Below, piece by piece: positions 16,808-24,758 of a DNA stretch of 64,000 bases. Made by a program: the position numbers and the translations under genes. Below the pieces are notes generated by a model. The model saw only the letters and a program-made list of their open reading frames with translations, searched no databases and was not told the DNA's origin. Each line of letters opens with the position of its first letter. Position 1 is the first letter of the stretch. The DNA comes from JASHPR01 sp963778075 (GTDB lineage: Bacteria > Actinomycetota > Actinomycetes > Streptosporangiales > Streptosporangiaceae), in assembly GCA_963778075.1 (NCBI GenBank), contig CAVZTJ010000001.1:372001-436000 (forward strand), in the 5' to 3' direction.

Positions 16808-17260
16808 ATGCCGATGCCAGGTCTCATGATCGACCGGGAGGTGCTGATCGAGGCGCCGGTGGACGTGGTGTGGCGCACCATAACCGAGCCCGATCAGATG
16901 AGCCAGTGGTTCGCCGACCGGGTGGACCTCGTGGTCGAGCCGGGCGCCCACGGATACATGCAGTTCGGGGACCAGGGCGGCCCCGTCGTCGTCGAGGTCG
17001 TCGACCCGCCGACCCGCTTCTCGTTCCGCTGGAACCATCCTGAAGGCGAGGAACCGGTGGCGGGCAACTCGATGCTCGTCGAGTTCACGCTGACCCCCGA
17101 GGGCGACGAGCGGACCCGCCTTCGGGTGGTCGAAAGCGGCCACGAGCTGCGCGACTGGCCGGCCGCGGAGAAGCAGCGCTACGCCGACGAGCACAGCGGC
17201 GGCTGGGTCGAGTTCCTGGACAGCCTTGCCACGTTGCTCGCGAAACGCCAGCCGGGATGA
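16808..17260 (+). CDS. SRPBCC (AHSA1-like) domain protein
   Basis: A 150-residue START/Bet v1-type protein: MIDREVLIEAPVDVVWRTIT, VDLVVEPGAHGYM, RFSFRWNHPEGE and GGWVEFLDSLATLLA. The AHSA1 family binds hydrophobic ligands or acts as a co-chaperone, and is very often encoded with an ArsR regulator in actinobacteria, as here. The Shine-Dalgarno GGAGGGAG (16797-16804) favours ATG 16814 over ATG 16808. Its stop overlaps the ArsR ATG. Confidence 0.85.
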   Translation: MPMPGLMIDREVLIEAPVDVVWRTITEPDQMSQWFADRVDLVVEPGAHGYMQFGDQGGPVVVEVVDPPTRFSFRWNHPEGEEPVAGNSMLVEFTLTPEGDERTRLRVVESGHELRDWPAAEKQRYADEHSGGWVEFLDSLATLLAKRQPG

Positions 17261-17628
17261 CCGCGCAGATCGACGACGAGCTGTGGTCGGCCATCGCCGA
17301 CCCGTCTCGCCGCCAGGTCCTCGACCTGGTCGTCGGCAACGGTGCGGTGAGCGCCAGCTGGCTGGCCGGCCGGGTGCCGTTCTCCCGCCAGGCCGTCTCC
17401 AAGCATCTGGTCGTGCTCGAGCGGACCGGGCTGATCAGCCGGCGCAAGCAGGGCCGGGAGGTTCTCTACCGGGTGGAAGCCGACCGCCTGGACCAGGCCG
17501 CCAAGGCCATGGCGCAGCTCGCCGCCCAGTGGGACCAGCGCCTGGCCATGATCAAACGGCTCGCCGAAGCCGCGCACGCAGAGGACAAGAGGAGGAAACG
17601 TCATGACAAGCCTGCCCCCGGCCGTTGA
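17257..17628 (+). CDS. ArsR-family winged-helix regulator
   Basis: A 123-residue protein with a winged helix: WSAIADPSRRQVLDLVVGNG, then ASWLAGRVPFSRQAVSKHLV (recognition helix) and LISRRKQGREVLYRVEADRL. It lacks the metal-binding CxC of ArsR/SmtB, so it belongs to the non-metal group paired with SRPBCC proteins. ATGA overlap upstream, and its 3' end overlaps the DUF899 start by 26 bases. It probably binds the inverted repeat at 16738-16795. Confidence 0.9.
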   Translation: MTAQIDDELWSAIADPSRRQVLDLVVGNGAVSASWLAGRVPFSRQAVSKHLVVLERTGLISRRKQGREVLYRVEADRLDQAAKAMAQLAAQWDQRLAMIKRLAEAAHAEDKRRKRHDKPAPGR

Positions 17629-18346
17629 CCGGGCCACGTTCCAGGCAGAGGTTGACCAGCTGCGGATCCGGGAGAAGGCGCACACCCGGGAAGGCGACGC
17701 GATCGCCGCGGCCCGGCGGCGCCTGCCCATGGTCGAGGTCGACGCCAGCCTCACGCTGACCGGGCCGGACGGACCACTCACCCTGCTCGACGCGTTCGAA
17801 GGGCGGCGGCAGCTGGTCGCCTACTACTTCATGTGGCACACCGGTCATCCAGCGGCTGAGCAGTGCGAAGGCTGCACGTGGTGCGCCACCCAGGTCGCGG
17901 AGCTCTCCTACCTGCATTCCCGCGACATCACCTACGCCATCTTCTGCCAGGGACCCTACGGCGAGAGCATCCGTTACCACGACTTCATGGGCTGGGACAT
18001 GCCCTGGTACTCCGCGCAGGACTCCGCCGGCACGCTCCTGGCCGGGCGCCAGGCCAACCGGATGTATCTCGTGTGCTACCTGCGGGACGGCGACCGCGTC
18101 TTCGAGACGTACTGGACGACCATCCGCGGCGTCGAGACCATGGACAACAGCTACGCGCTCATGGACCTCACCGTGTACGGACGCCAGGAGCGCTGGGAAG
18201 ACTCCCCCGCCGGCTGGCCACAGGACTGCACCAACACCCGGACCAGCGCGGGGCCGCCCGACTGGCCACCCGTGCCGGAGTGGCCGGCCGGGCGCCCCAT
18301 CCCCCAGTGGCCACGGCTCGCCGCCGGGCACTCCGACGACCTGTGA
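17603..18346 (+). CDS. DUF899 thioredoxin-like protein
   Basis: A 247-residue DUF899 protein with AGGAGGAAA just before ATG 17603. Family marks are VEVDASLTLTGPDGPLTLLD, VAYYFMWHTG, the Cys-rich CEGCTWCATQ, YHDFMGWDMPWYS and the C-terminal DLTVYGRQERWEDSP. The fold is thioredoxin-like and redox activity is presumed, but no reaction is established. It is translationally coupled to ArsR. DUF899 with SRPBCC and ArsR is a recurrent actinobacterial trio. Confidence 0.85.
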   Translation: MTSLPPAVDRATFQAEVDQLRIREKAHTREGDAIAAARRRLPMVEVDASLTLTGPDGPLTLLDAFEGRRQLVAYYFMWHTGHPAAEQCEGCTWCATQVAELSYLHSRDITYAIFCQGPYGESIRYHDFMGWDMPWYSAQDSAGTLLAGRQANRMYLVCYLRDGDRVFETYWTTIRGVETMDNSYALMDLTVYGRQERWEDSPAGWPQDCTNTRTSAGPPDWPPVPEWPAGRPIPQWPRLAAGHSDDL

Positions 18347-18376
18347 GTTTGCAAGGTCCGCCCGTCTCGCTTAAGG

Positions 18377-18760
18377 GTGCATGTGCGCTCCTTTGGCAAT
18401 CTTGTCCACGGCGCCCCGCGGACCGAAGACGGCGATGCCGACCAGGTCCAGGTCCGCCCGGTTCACCGACCGCACAGCGGCCCTGTTATCCCGGTCGTTA
18501 CGCTGCGGGATGCGTCCGACGCCCTGCACGTCCACCCTGCCCACCTGGTCCGGATCTTCAGCAGGCAGTTCGGGATTAGCCCGCATCAGTACCTGACCAG
18601 CCGCCGGGTCGACCGGGCCCGGCGTCTCCTGCTCGATGGGATGTCGGCGAGCCTGGCGGCCGCCGAGACCGGCTTTTATGATCAATCGCACCTCAGCCGA
18701 CACTTCACCCAGCTCCTCGGCACAAGCCCCGGCAAGTACGCCCGGAGCCGCCGCCAGTAG
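18377..18760 (+). pseudogene. AraC-family regulator, DNA-binding domain only
   Basis: The last ~85 residues are a full AraC double helix-turn-helix: TLRDASDALHVHPAHLVRIF, SPHQYLTSRRVDRARRLLL, then LAAAETGFYDQSHLSRHFTQ and LLGTSPGKYARS. The ~180-residue sensor domain is absent. The preceding ~40 codons (GAPRTEDGDADQVQVRPVHR) do not look native. It may be a remnant, though a free-standing DNA-binding protein is not excluded. Confidence 0.7.
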
Positions 18761-18798
18761 AGCCGCCGGGGCTTCAGGACCGCGTTGCTGCCTGATCA

Positions 18799-18827
18799 TT
18801 GACACCTAGTAATACGAGGCATAGTCT
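18799..18827 (+). promoter_or_regulatory. Sigma-70-type promoter of the padR gene
   Basis: TTGACA (18799-18804), 17 bp, TAGTCT (18822-18827), nine bases before ATG 18836. The spacer contains CTAGTAATACGAGGCATAG, plausible as an autoregulatory PadR site. The transcript would be nearly leaderless. Confidence 0.6.
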
Positions 18828-18835
18828 TCCAAGGC

Positions 18836-19159
18836 ATGAACAGGGAACGGCTGAAGGGAAACCTCGACCTGCTGCTGCTGTCGGTGCTCGCCGCCGGGCC
18901 GGGGCACGGGTACGCGATCATCTCGGCGCTGCGTGACCGCAGCAGCGGCGCGTTCGACCTCCCGGAGGGCACCGTGTATCCGGCGCTGCACCGGCTGGAA
19001 GACGCGGGGCTGCTGGCCAGCACGTGGGCTGACGTGAGCGGACGGCGGCGCCGCGTCTACGGGCTGACCGATCAGGGAGCGGCGGCGCTGGCCGCCGAGC
19101 AGGCCGAGTGGCGCAGATTCGCCGTTGGCGTTCAGGCCGTGGTGGGGTGGCCGTCATGA
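18836..19159 (+). CDS. PadR-family regulator
   Basis: A 107-residue PadR winged helix: NLDLLLLSVLAAGPGHGYAI, then FDLPEGTVYPALHRLEDAGL and VSGRRRRVYGLTDQG. It is ATGA-coupled to a membrane protein with a permease-prefix domain, the standard actinobacterial pairing in which PadR represses its own operon. The ligand is unknown. Confidence 0.9.
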   Translation: MNRERLKGNLDLLLLSVLAAGPGHGYAIISALRDRSSGAFDLPEGTVYPALHRLEDAGLLASTWADVSGRRRRVYGLTDQGAAALAAEQAEWRRFAVGVQAVVGWPS

Positions 19160-19977
19160 GCGAGCCCCGCGACCTGATCGGGGAATACCTCAGCGATCTG
19201 CGGCGGCGTCTCGAGCTGGCTCCTGACGAGGCTGCGCTGGTCGTGACCGAGGCGGAGGATCATCTGCGCGAGACCGAAGCCTGCGGGCTGGCGGCCGGGA
19301 TGACCGAGCACGAGGCCCAGCTGGCCGCGATCTCGGCTTTCGGCTCGGTTACCGCGGTGGTGCGCGCGCACGCATCCCGGCTGGCGGGCTTCACCAGAGG
19401 CAGAACGCCGGCCGCCATCCTCGGTGACCTGATCCTGGCAGGCTGGAAACTGGCGGGCGTCGGGCTGATCGCGGTCGGCATCAGCGGCCTGGTCGTGCTG
19501 CTCATGAACCTCGCGTTCGGCCGCGCGTTCACCGGTCAGGCCCCGTCCGGCGTGTCGTTCCACAGGGCAGCCTGCGCTTACTGGATGAGCCTGTGGCCGG
19601 GCGCACACAGCTGTGCCGCCGCCCACATGCTCGAGGCCAGCAGCGACGCGGTCGCCTTGCGCGCCGGGGCCGGAGTGATGGGGGCAGCCGTGCTCATGGC
19701 CTACGGCGTCGCCCGTTACGTGCAGCGGCGGCGGGGGCGGGGCCCGGTGGTGGTGCTGGCCGGCTACTTCCCGCTGCTCGCCACCGCTGTCTTCGGCGCC
19801 GGTGCCCTCGGCCTGGCGCTGGCCCAGCTGACTGGCTTCACGGTCACCCAGGGCCCCGGCACGTACCTCAGTGGCGCCATCGTCGCGGCGGTCGCAGCGG
19901 CCTGGTACGGGAGCAAGGCCAGCCCGGCAATGCGGCACCTGATGCGCGGCTGGACGCGCTACGCCAGCACCCGGTGA
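19156..19977 (+). CDS. Membrane protein with HAAS/permease-prefix domain
   Basis: A 273-residue protein. The soluble N-terminal ~80 residues (DLIGEYLSDLRRRLELAPDE, then EAEDHLRETEACGL and EHEAQLAAISAFGS) form the helical prefix found in PadR-linked membrane proteins. About five hydrophobic segments follow (LAGVGLIAVGISGLVVLLMN; AVALRAGAGVMGAAVLMAYG; VVVLAGYFPLLATAVFGAGA; YLSGAIVAAVAAAWYG). It probably senses or responds to envelope stress with its PadR partner; no transport motif is present. Confidence 0.8.
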   Translation: MSEPRDLIGEYLSDLRRRLELAPDEAALVVTEAEDHLRETEACGLAAGMTEHEAQLAAISAFGSVTAVVRAHASRLAGFTRGRTPAAILGDLILAGWKLAGVGLIAVGISGLVVLLMNLAFGRAFTGQAPSGVSFHRAACAYWMSLWPGAHSCAAAHMLEASSDAVALRAGAGVMGAAVLMAYGVARYVQRRRGRGPVVVLAGYFPLLATAVFGAGALGLALAQLTGFTVTQGPGTYLSGAIVAAVAAAWYGSKASPAMRHLMRGWTRYASTR

Positions 19978-19994
19978 CGTCCGAAAGGCTACCC

Positions 19995-20810
19995 ATGAAC
20001 GGGACACCGCCGCAGGGCGCGGCAATGCCTCGCCTGCTGCGGATGAGCGGCATCTACGCGCTCTATACGCGCCGGCTTCGTCGCCAGGTCCTCGCCGGGC
20101 GTCTCCCCGAGCACGTCGGGCTGATCATGGACGGCAACCGCCGCTGGGCTCGCCAGGCGGGCATGGCCAACCCCAGCCTGGGCCACCGGGCCGGCGCTGA
20201 GCACGCCGAGCAGGTCCTGTCCTGGTGCGAGACCCTCGGCATCAAGAACGTCACCGTGTTCATCTGCTCCACCGAGAACCTGCGGCACCGCGGCGACGCC
20301 GAGGTGACGTACCTGATGCGGGTCATCGAGGAAGTGGTCGTTGCGCGGCTCTCGCGGCGCGAGTCGCGGTGGCAGGTACACGTCGCAGGGATGCTCGATG
20401 CGCTTCCCGACTCGACCGCGCGGGCCCTCAAGGACGCCGTGGAGGCGACGCGTGGCTGCACCACCGGGGCGCACGTCACGCTCGCCATCGGCTACGGCGG
20501 GCGGCAGGAGATCATCGACGCAGTGCGTGATCTGCTCGTGGAGGCAGACGAGGCCGGCGTGCCGATGGCCGACGTTGCGGACAGCCTGACCGCCGACGAC
20601 ATCACCGCTCACCTGTACACGGTTGGCCGTCCCGACCCCGACCTCGTGATCCGCACCAGCGGAGAGCAGCGCCTCTCCAACTTCCTGCTCTGGCAGAGCG
20701 CCTACTCCGAACTGTACTTCTGCGAAGCGTACTGGCCCGCGTTCCGCGAGATCGACTTCCTCCGCGCCCTGCGCAGCTACGCGGCACGAACCCGCAGATT
20801 CGGGACCTGA
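19995..20810 (+). CDS. Isoprenyl transferase (cis-prenyltransferase)
   Basis: A 271-residue UppS-family enzyme. The diphosphate-binding P-loop and catalytic Asp are in HVGLIMDGNRRWARQAG, followed by LGHRAGAEHAEQVLSWCETL, TVFICSTENLRHRGDAEV and the C-terminal RTSGEQRLSNFLLWQSAYSE. It condenses isopentenyl diphosphate units in Z configuration. The subgroup with this N-terminus often makes short-chain products such as Z,E-farnesyl diphosphate, but chain length cannot be read here. It lies 17 bp after the membrane protein and may be cotranscribed. Confidence 0.9.
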   Translation: MNGTPPQGAAMPRLLRMSGIYALYTRRLRRQVLAGRLPEHVGLIMDGNRRWARQAGMANPSLGHRAGAEHAEQVLSWCETLGIKNVTVFICSTENLRHRGDAEVTYLMRVIEEVVVARLSRRESRWQVHVAGMLDALPDSTARALKDAVEATRGCTTGAHVTLAIGYGGRQEIIDAVRDLLVEADEAGVPMADVADSLTADDITAHLYTVGRPDPDLVIRTSGEQRLSNFLLWQSAYSELYFCEAYWPAFREIDFLRALRSYAARTRRFGT

Positions 20811-20841
20811 CGCCGGCTTGCAGCCCGCGGCCGGCCAGCGG

Positions 20842-21897
20842 TCAGGAGTCGTAGTTGACCGTGACGGTGTCGGTGGTAGGCAGAGACTGGCAGGTCAGCA
20901 CGTACCCGGCCGCGACCTCCTCGGGTTCCAGCGCGTAGTTGCGCCGCATGGTCACCTTGCCGCTGGTCACCTGGGCCCGGCAGGTGCCGCACACGCCGCC
21001 CTTGCAGGCGAACGGCAGGTCCGGGCGGGCCTGCTGGCCGCCGTCCAGGATGGCCGTGCCGGGCGGGACGGTCACGGTGCTGCTGCGGCCGTCGAGGATG
21101 ATCGTGACCTCGGCGCCGGGCCCGGGAGGCAGCTCCTCGTGGGTCGCCTCGGGCGGCGGCGCGTCCTCGACGTAGAACAGCTCGCGGTGCATGCGGCCGC
21201 GCGGGACGCCGAGGCCGGCCAGCACGCCGAGCGCCCCCTCGACCATCTCGTACGGCCCGCACAGCCACCAGTGGTCCACACTTGCCGTGTCCACGGTGGC
21301 CGGCAGCAGCGCCCCGAGTTTGGCCGGGTCGAGGCGCCCGCTGAACAGCTCGACCTCCTGCGGCTCGCGGCTCAGCACGTGGACCAGGCAGGCCCGCGCC
21401 GGATAGGCGTCCTTGAGGTCGGCGATCTCGTCGGCGAACATGACCGTGTCGCTGCGCCGGTTGCCGTAGATGAGCGTGACCGAGGAGTCGTCGCGCGCGG
21501 CGAGCACGGACCAGGCGATCGACAGGATCGGCGTGATCCCGCTGCCCGCGGCGATCAGCACGTGGTGGCCGGGCCGGTCCAGGTCGGGGGTGAACGAGCC
21601 GGCAGGCGCCTGGACCTCGATGACGTCGCCGGGCCGGACCTGGTGCACCAGCCAGCCGGAGACGGCCCCGCCCGCAACCTCGCGCACGCCGATGCGCGGC
21701 GGACGGCCCCGGGCCGAGCAGATGGAGTAGGACCGGCGCTCCCCGTCCCGGCGGATGGTGAGCGACTGGCCGGGGGCGAAGCGGAACTGGTCGCGCAGGC
21801 CGTCCGGGACGTCGAAGGTGACTGCGGCGGAGTCGTCGGTGAGCGGGTCGACCTGGGCCACGGTGAGCTTGTGGAACTCAGTCCGAGACGCGGCCAT
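20842..21897 (-). CDS. paaE: Phenylacetyl-CoA epoxidase reductase PaaE
   Basis: A 351-residue reductase that passes electrons from NAD(P)H to the PaaAC di-iron site. The FAD domain shows RRSYSICSARGRPPRIGVRE. The NAD domain shows VLIAAGSGITPILSIAWSVL and VTLIYGNRRSDTVMF. The C-terminal plant-type 2Fe-2S ferredoxin has CKGGVCGTCRAQV with a final Cys in GYVLTCQSLP. Its ATG overlaps the paaD stop (ATGA). It is the last gene of the operon. Confidence 0.95.
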   Translation of the reverse strand: MAASRTEFHKLTVAQVDPLTDDSAAVTFDVPDGLRDQFRFAPGQSLTIRRDGERRSYSICSARGRPPRIGVREVAGGAVSGWLVHQVRPGDVIEVQAPAGSFTPDLDRPGHHVLIAAGSGITPILSIAWSVLAARDDSSVTLIYGNRRSDTVMFADEIADLKDAYPARACLVHVLSREPQEVELFSGRLDPAKLGALLPATVDTASVDHWWLCGPYEMVEGALGVLAGLGVPRGRMHRELFYVEDAPPPEATHEELPPGPGAEVTIILDGRSSTVTVPPGTAILDGGQQARPDLPFACKGGVCGTCRAQVTSGKVTMRRNYALEPEEVAAGYVLTCQSLPTTDTVTVNYDS

Positions 21898-22415
21898 CAG
21901 ACGTCCTTCACGTACTCGAAGGGCTCACGACAGGCCTCGCACCGGTACAGCGCCTTGCAGGCGGTCCCGCTGAACGCCGCGGTCTGGGTGGTGCTGGCGG
22001 AGCCGCAGCGGGGGCAGGCGACCGGCCGCCGACGGGCCGGGCCGAGCGTGAGCGGCACCGGGCCGCCCGGGCCGACCTGCCCGGCCGGGACGGGCCCAGG
22101 CGGCGCGACGCCCGCGTCGCGCAGCTTGCGGCGGCCCTCGGCGGTGATCCAGTCGCTGGTCCACGGCGGCGCGAGCGCGGTGCGCACGGTGACGTCGGCG
22201 AATCCGGCCCGGCCGAGCTGGGCACGCAGGTCGTGCGCGATCTCCCGCATCGCGGGGCAGCCCGAGTACGTCGGCGTGATCGTGACCACCACGGCATCGC
22301 CCTCGGCCGTCACGTCGCGCAGTATGCCGAGGTCGGCCACGGTCACCATGGGCAGCTCCGGGTCGGGCACCGCCGCGGCGGCCTCCCGCGCCGCGCGCAG
22401 CTTCTGGCCCGTCAC
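21897..22415 (-). CDS. paaD: Phenylacetate degradation protein PaaD (Fe-S/metal insertion)
   Basis: A 172-residue PaaD. The MIP18-like domain shows VPDPELPMVTVADLGILRDV, ITPTYSGCPAMREIAHDLRA and LAPPWTSDWITAEGRRKL. The C-terminal zinc finger is CPRCGSASTTQTAAFSGTAC then CEACREPFEYVKDV. It matures the epoxidase metal centres. GTG 22415 overlaps the paaC stop as GTGA; a much longer in-frame extension upstream lies entirely inside paaC and was rejected. Confidence 0.95.
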   Translation of the reverse strand: MTGQKLRAAREAAAAVPDPELPMVTVADLGILRDVTAEGDAVVVTITPTYSGCPAMREIAHDLRAQLGRAGFADVTVRTALAPPWTSDWITAEGRRKLRDAGVAPPGPVPAGQVGPGGPVPLTLGPARRRPVACPRCGSASTTQTAAFSGTACKALYRCEACREPFEYVKDV

Positions 22416-23296
22416 CACGTCGCGTCCGGGTGGGCGCGGGCCAGGCTCTGCAGCTCGGCGAGCAGATACCCGAACGCCTCGGTGTGCACCCCGTCGCGCC
22501 CGCCCCGGCCGTCTACCAGGGCAGCCGGCGTGGCCGGCGGGCGGTCCAGGGTCGCCTCGGCCAGCACGGTGTCGAGGACGGCGTCGAACTCGGCCCGCAG
22601 TGCCTCCGGGCGCACCGCCACGCCCGGCAGCGCGTCCGCCACCGGGTCGGGCCGGAACAGCTCCCCCACCAGCGGCCACATGGCGGCGAGCGCGGCCTGC
22701 ATCTTCTCGTGCGACAGCGCGGTCCCGTCGCCGAGCCGGACCACCCACTGGGCGGCATAGTCGCGGTGATAGGCGAGTTCCTTGGCACCCTTGGCCGCGA
22801 TGGCCGCGAGCACCGGGTCCGCCGACCCGGCCAGCTCGCCGAAGAGCGCAAGCCGCCAGGCCGAGAACACCACCAGCCGCCCGGTCAGCTCGGCGAAGTC
22901 GGCGTCCAGCGCCTCGACGAGCCGGACGTTGCGGAACTCGCCCTCGTCCCGGAAGAACGCGAGCCGGTCTTCGTCGCGGCCGCGGCCCTCGGCGCGGCCC
23001 GCCCGCGCCAGCAGCATCCGGGCCTGCCCCAGCAGGTCCAGCGCGATGTTGGCGAGCGCGGTCTCCTCCTCCAGCTCGGGCAGGCGCGTCATCCACTGCT
23101 GCAGCCGGTGTGAGTAGACCAGGGCGTCGTCGGCGAGCATCAGGCAGTAGTCGGCCAGCGCGGCGGCGTCGACGCCATCGGGCACCGAGGTGTCGACGCC
23201 CTCCAGCGGGTCGGTGAACCCGGTGCCGAACGCCCAGCGATGGTCCTCGCTCTCCTCGGCCAGGCTCTGGTACGCGTCGAACTGGTCCTCGGTCAC
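22412..23296 (-). CDS. paaC: Phenylacetyl-CoA epoxidase structural subunit PaaC
   Basis: About 294 residues with the di-iron-like four-helix fold lacking metals: LADYCLMLADDALVYSHRLQ, IALDLLGQARMLLARAG, RNVRLVEALDADFAELTGRL and VHTEAFGYLLAELQSLARAHP. It forms the heterodimer core with PaaA. GTG 23296 has GAGGTG (23302-23307) at good spacing; an in-frame TTG at 23317 is the alternative start. Confidence 0.95.
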   Translation of the reverse strand: MTEDQFDAYQSLAEESEDHRWAFGTGFTDPLEGVDTSVPDGVDAAALADYCLMLADDALVYSHRLQQWMTRLPELEEETALANIALDLLGQARMLLARAGRAEGRGRDEDRLAFFRDEGEFRNVRLVEALDADFAELTGRLVVFSAWRLALFGELAGSADPVLAAIAAKGAKELAYHRDYAAQWVVRLGDGTALSHEKMQAALAAMWPLVGELFRPDPVADALPGVAVRPEALRAEFDAVLDTVLAEATLDRPPATPAALVDGRGGRDGVHTEAFGYLLAELQSLARAHPDATW

Positions 23297-23329
23297 CTTT
23301 TCACCTCGGTCAACCAAGGCCGTCCCGCG

Positions 23330-23710
23330 CTACATGTGCGGCACATCGCCGGGGATCTCGTAGAACGTCGGGTGGCGGTAGACCTTGTCGCCGGACGGCG
23401 CGAAGAACGGGTCCTTCTCGTCCGGGCTGGAGGCCGTAATGTCCCGGGACGCGACCACCCAGATGCTCACGCCCTCGTTCCGGCGGGTGTAAAGGTCACG
23501 GGCGTGGCGCAGCGCCATCTGCGCGTCTGCGGCGTGCAGCGAACCCACGTGTACGTGATTCAGGCCCCGCTTGCCGCGCAGGAACACCTCGTACAGCGGC
23601 CAGCCGGAGCGCACCGCATCCGGCGCGGAGCCCCCGTCCGGCGCAGCGCCCGCGTCCGGCCGGGCGCCCCCATCCGGTCCGGCGCGCCCGGTCCCGTGGC
23701 TCTCATCCAT
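23330..23710 (-). CDS. paaB: Phenylacetyl-CoA epoxidase subunit PaaB with N-terminal extension
   Basis: A 126-residue protein. The C-terminal ~92 residues are canonical PaaB: WPLYEVFLRGKRGLNHVHVG, HARDLYTRRNEGVSIWVVAS and FFAPSGDKVYRHPTFYEIP. The first ~35 residues are an unusual Gly/Pro/Asp/Ala-rich stretch with PDGGA and PDAGAA repeats. PaaB bridges PaaAC complexes. ATG 23710 shares its A with the paaA stop (TGATG). Confidence 0.92.
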   Translation of the reverse strand: MDESHGTGRAGPDGGARPDAGAAPDGGSAPDAVRSGWPLYEVFLRGKRGLNHVHVGSLHAADAQMALRHARDLYTRRNEGVSIWVVASRDITASSPDEKDPFFAPSGDKVYRHPTFYEIPGDVPHM

Positions 23711-24669
23711 CAGGCGGCCCCCTCGCTGGCCCACCGCGCCGCCTTCGCCGCGTGGGCTGCCGCGGCCTCGCGAACCCACGCGCCGTCGGCGTGGGCGGAC
23801 TGGCGCCGGGCGATGCGCTGTGCGTTGCACGGCCCGTTGCCCTTGACCACCGCCGTGAACTCGGCCCAGTCGACCGCGCCGAAGTCATAGTGCCCGCGCT
23901 CCGCGTTCCAGCTCAAATCGGGGTCAGGCAGCGTGACGCCGAGCTTCTCCGCCTGCGGCACGGTCATGTCCACGAAGCGCTGCCGCAGCTCGTCGTTGGT
24001 GTGCCGCTTGATCCCCCAGGCCATCGACTGGGCGGTGTTCGGCGACTGGTCGTCCGGGGGCCCGAACATCATCAGCGACGGCCACCAGAACCTGTTGGTG
24101 GCATCCTGGACCATCGCGCGCTGCGCCGCGGTCCCGCGCATCATCGTCAGCAGCAGCTCGTACCCCTGCCGCTGGTGGAACGACTCCTCCTTGCAGATCC
24201 GCACCATCGCCCGCGCGTACGGGCCGAAGGAGGACCGGCACAGCGGCACCTGGTTGCAGATGGCGGCGCCGTCCACCAGCCAGCCGATCACCCCGACGTC
24301 GGCGTAGCTCAGCGTCGGGTAGTTGAAGATCGAGGAGTACTTCTGCCGCCCGGAAATCAGCTTGCCGGTGAGGTCCGCGCGGTCGGCACCGAGCGTCTCG
24401 GCCGCCGAGTACAGGTACATGCCGTGCCCGGCCTCGTCCTGGACCTTGGCGATCAGGATGGCCTTGCGGCGCAGCGAGGGGGCCCGGGTGATCCAGTTGC
24501 CCTCGGGCTGCATGCCGATGATCTCGGAATGGGCGTGCTGGGCGATCTGCCGGATCATGGTGGCGCGGTAGGCGTCCGGCATCCAGTCGCGTGGCTCGAT
24601 GCGCCGGCCGCGCTCCAGCGTCCGGTCGAAGTAGCCACTGAGCTCTTCCGGCGCGGAGACGGTGGTCAT
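23710..24669 (-). CDS. paaA: Phenylacetyl-CoA epoxidase catalytic subunit PaaA
   Basis: A 319-residue di-iron oxygenase subunit that epoxidises phenylacetyl-CoA. The metal ligands lie in IAQHAHSEIIGMQPEGNW, AKVQDEAGHGMYLYSAAETL and RICKEESFHQRQGYELLLTM (E, ExxH, E, ExxH pattern). AAGGAGG lies just before ATG 24669. It is the first gene of paaABCDE, divergent from the TetR gene with a palindromic operator between. Confidence 0.95.
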   Translation of the reverse strand: MTTVSAPEELSGYFDRTLERGRRIEPRDWMPDAYRATMIRQIAQHAHSEIIGMQPEGNWITRAPSLRRKAILIAKVQDEAGHGMYLYSAAETLGADRADLTGKLISGRQKYSSIFNYPTLSYADVGVIGWLVDGAAICNQVPLCRSSFGPYARAMVRICKEESFHQRQGYELLLTMMRGTAAQRAMVQDATNRFWWPSLMMFGPPDDQSPNTAQSMAWGIKRHTNDELRQRFVDMTVPQAEKLGVTLPDPDLSWNAERGHYDFGAVDWAEFTAVVKGNGPCNAQRIARRQSAHADGAWVREAAAAHAAKAARWASEGAA

Positions 24670-24722
24670 GGCTTCCACCTCCTTGCCCACGATACCGCGA
24701 TCGATGTCAATCAGCCCGATAA

Positions 24723-24744
24723 TTACCGACCGAATGTTCAGTAA
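24723..24744. promoter_or_regulatory. PaaR-type operator
   Basis: A near-perfect 22-bp palindrome starts TTACCGACCG and ends TGTTCAGTAA, midway between paaA and the TetR gene. Its position and TetR-like symmetry match a repressor site controlling both directions; phenylacetyl-CoA is the usual inducer of PaaR. Confidence 0.75.
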
Positions 24745-24758
24745 GTTACTATACCGCC

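Noticed and set aside
21897..23096. A 399-codon frame covering paaD and continuing upstream
   Set aside because: The part above 22415 is Arg/Gly/Ala-rich and lies antiphase inside paaC. PaaD homology starts after GTG 22415, which overlaps the paaC stop.
20818..23217. A 799-codon plus-strand frame over the paa operon
   Set aside because: Composition is repetitive Arg/Pro/Ala and fully antisense to recognisable paaC, paaD and paaE.
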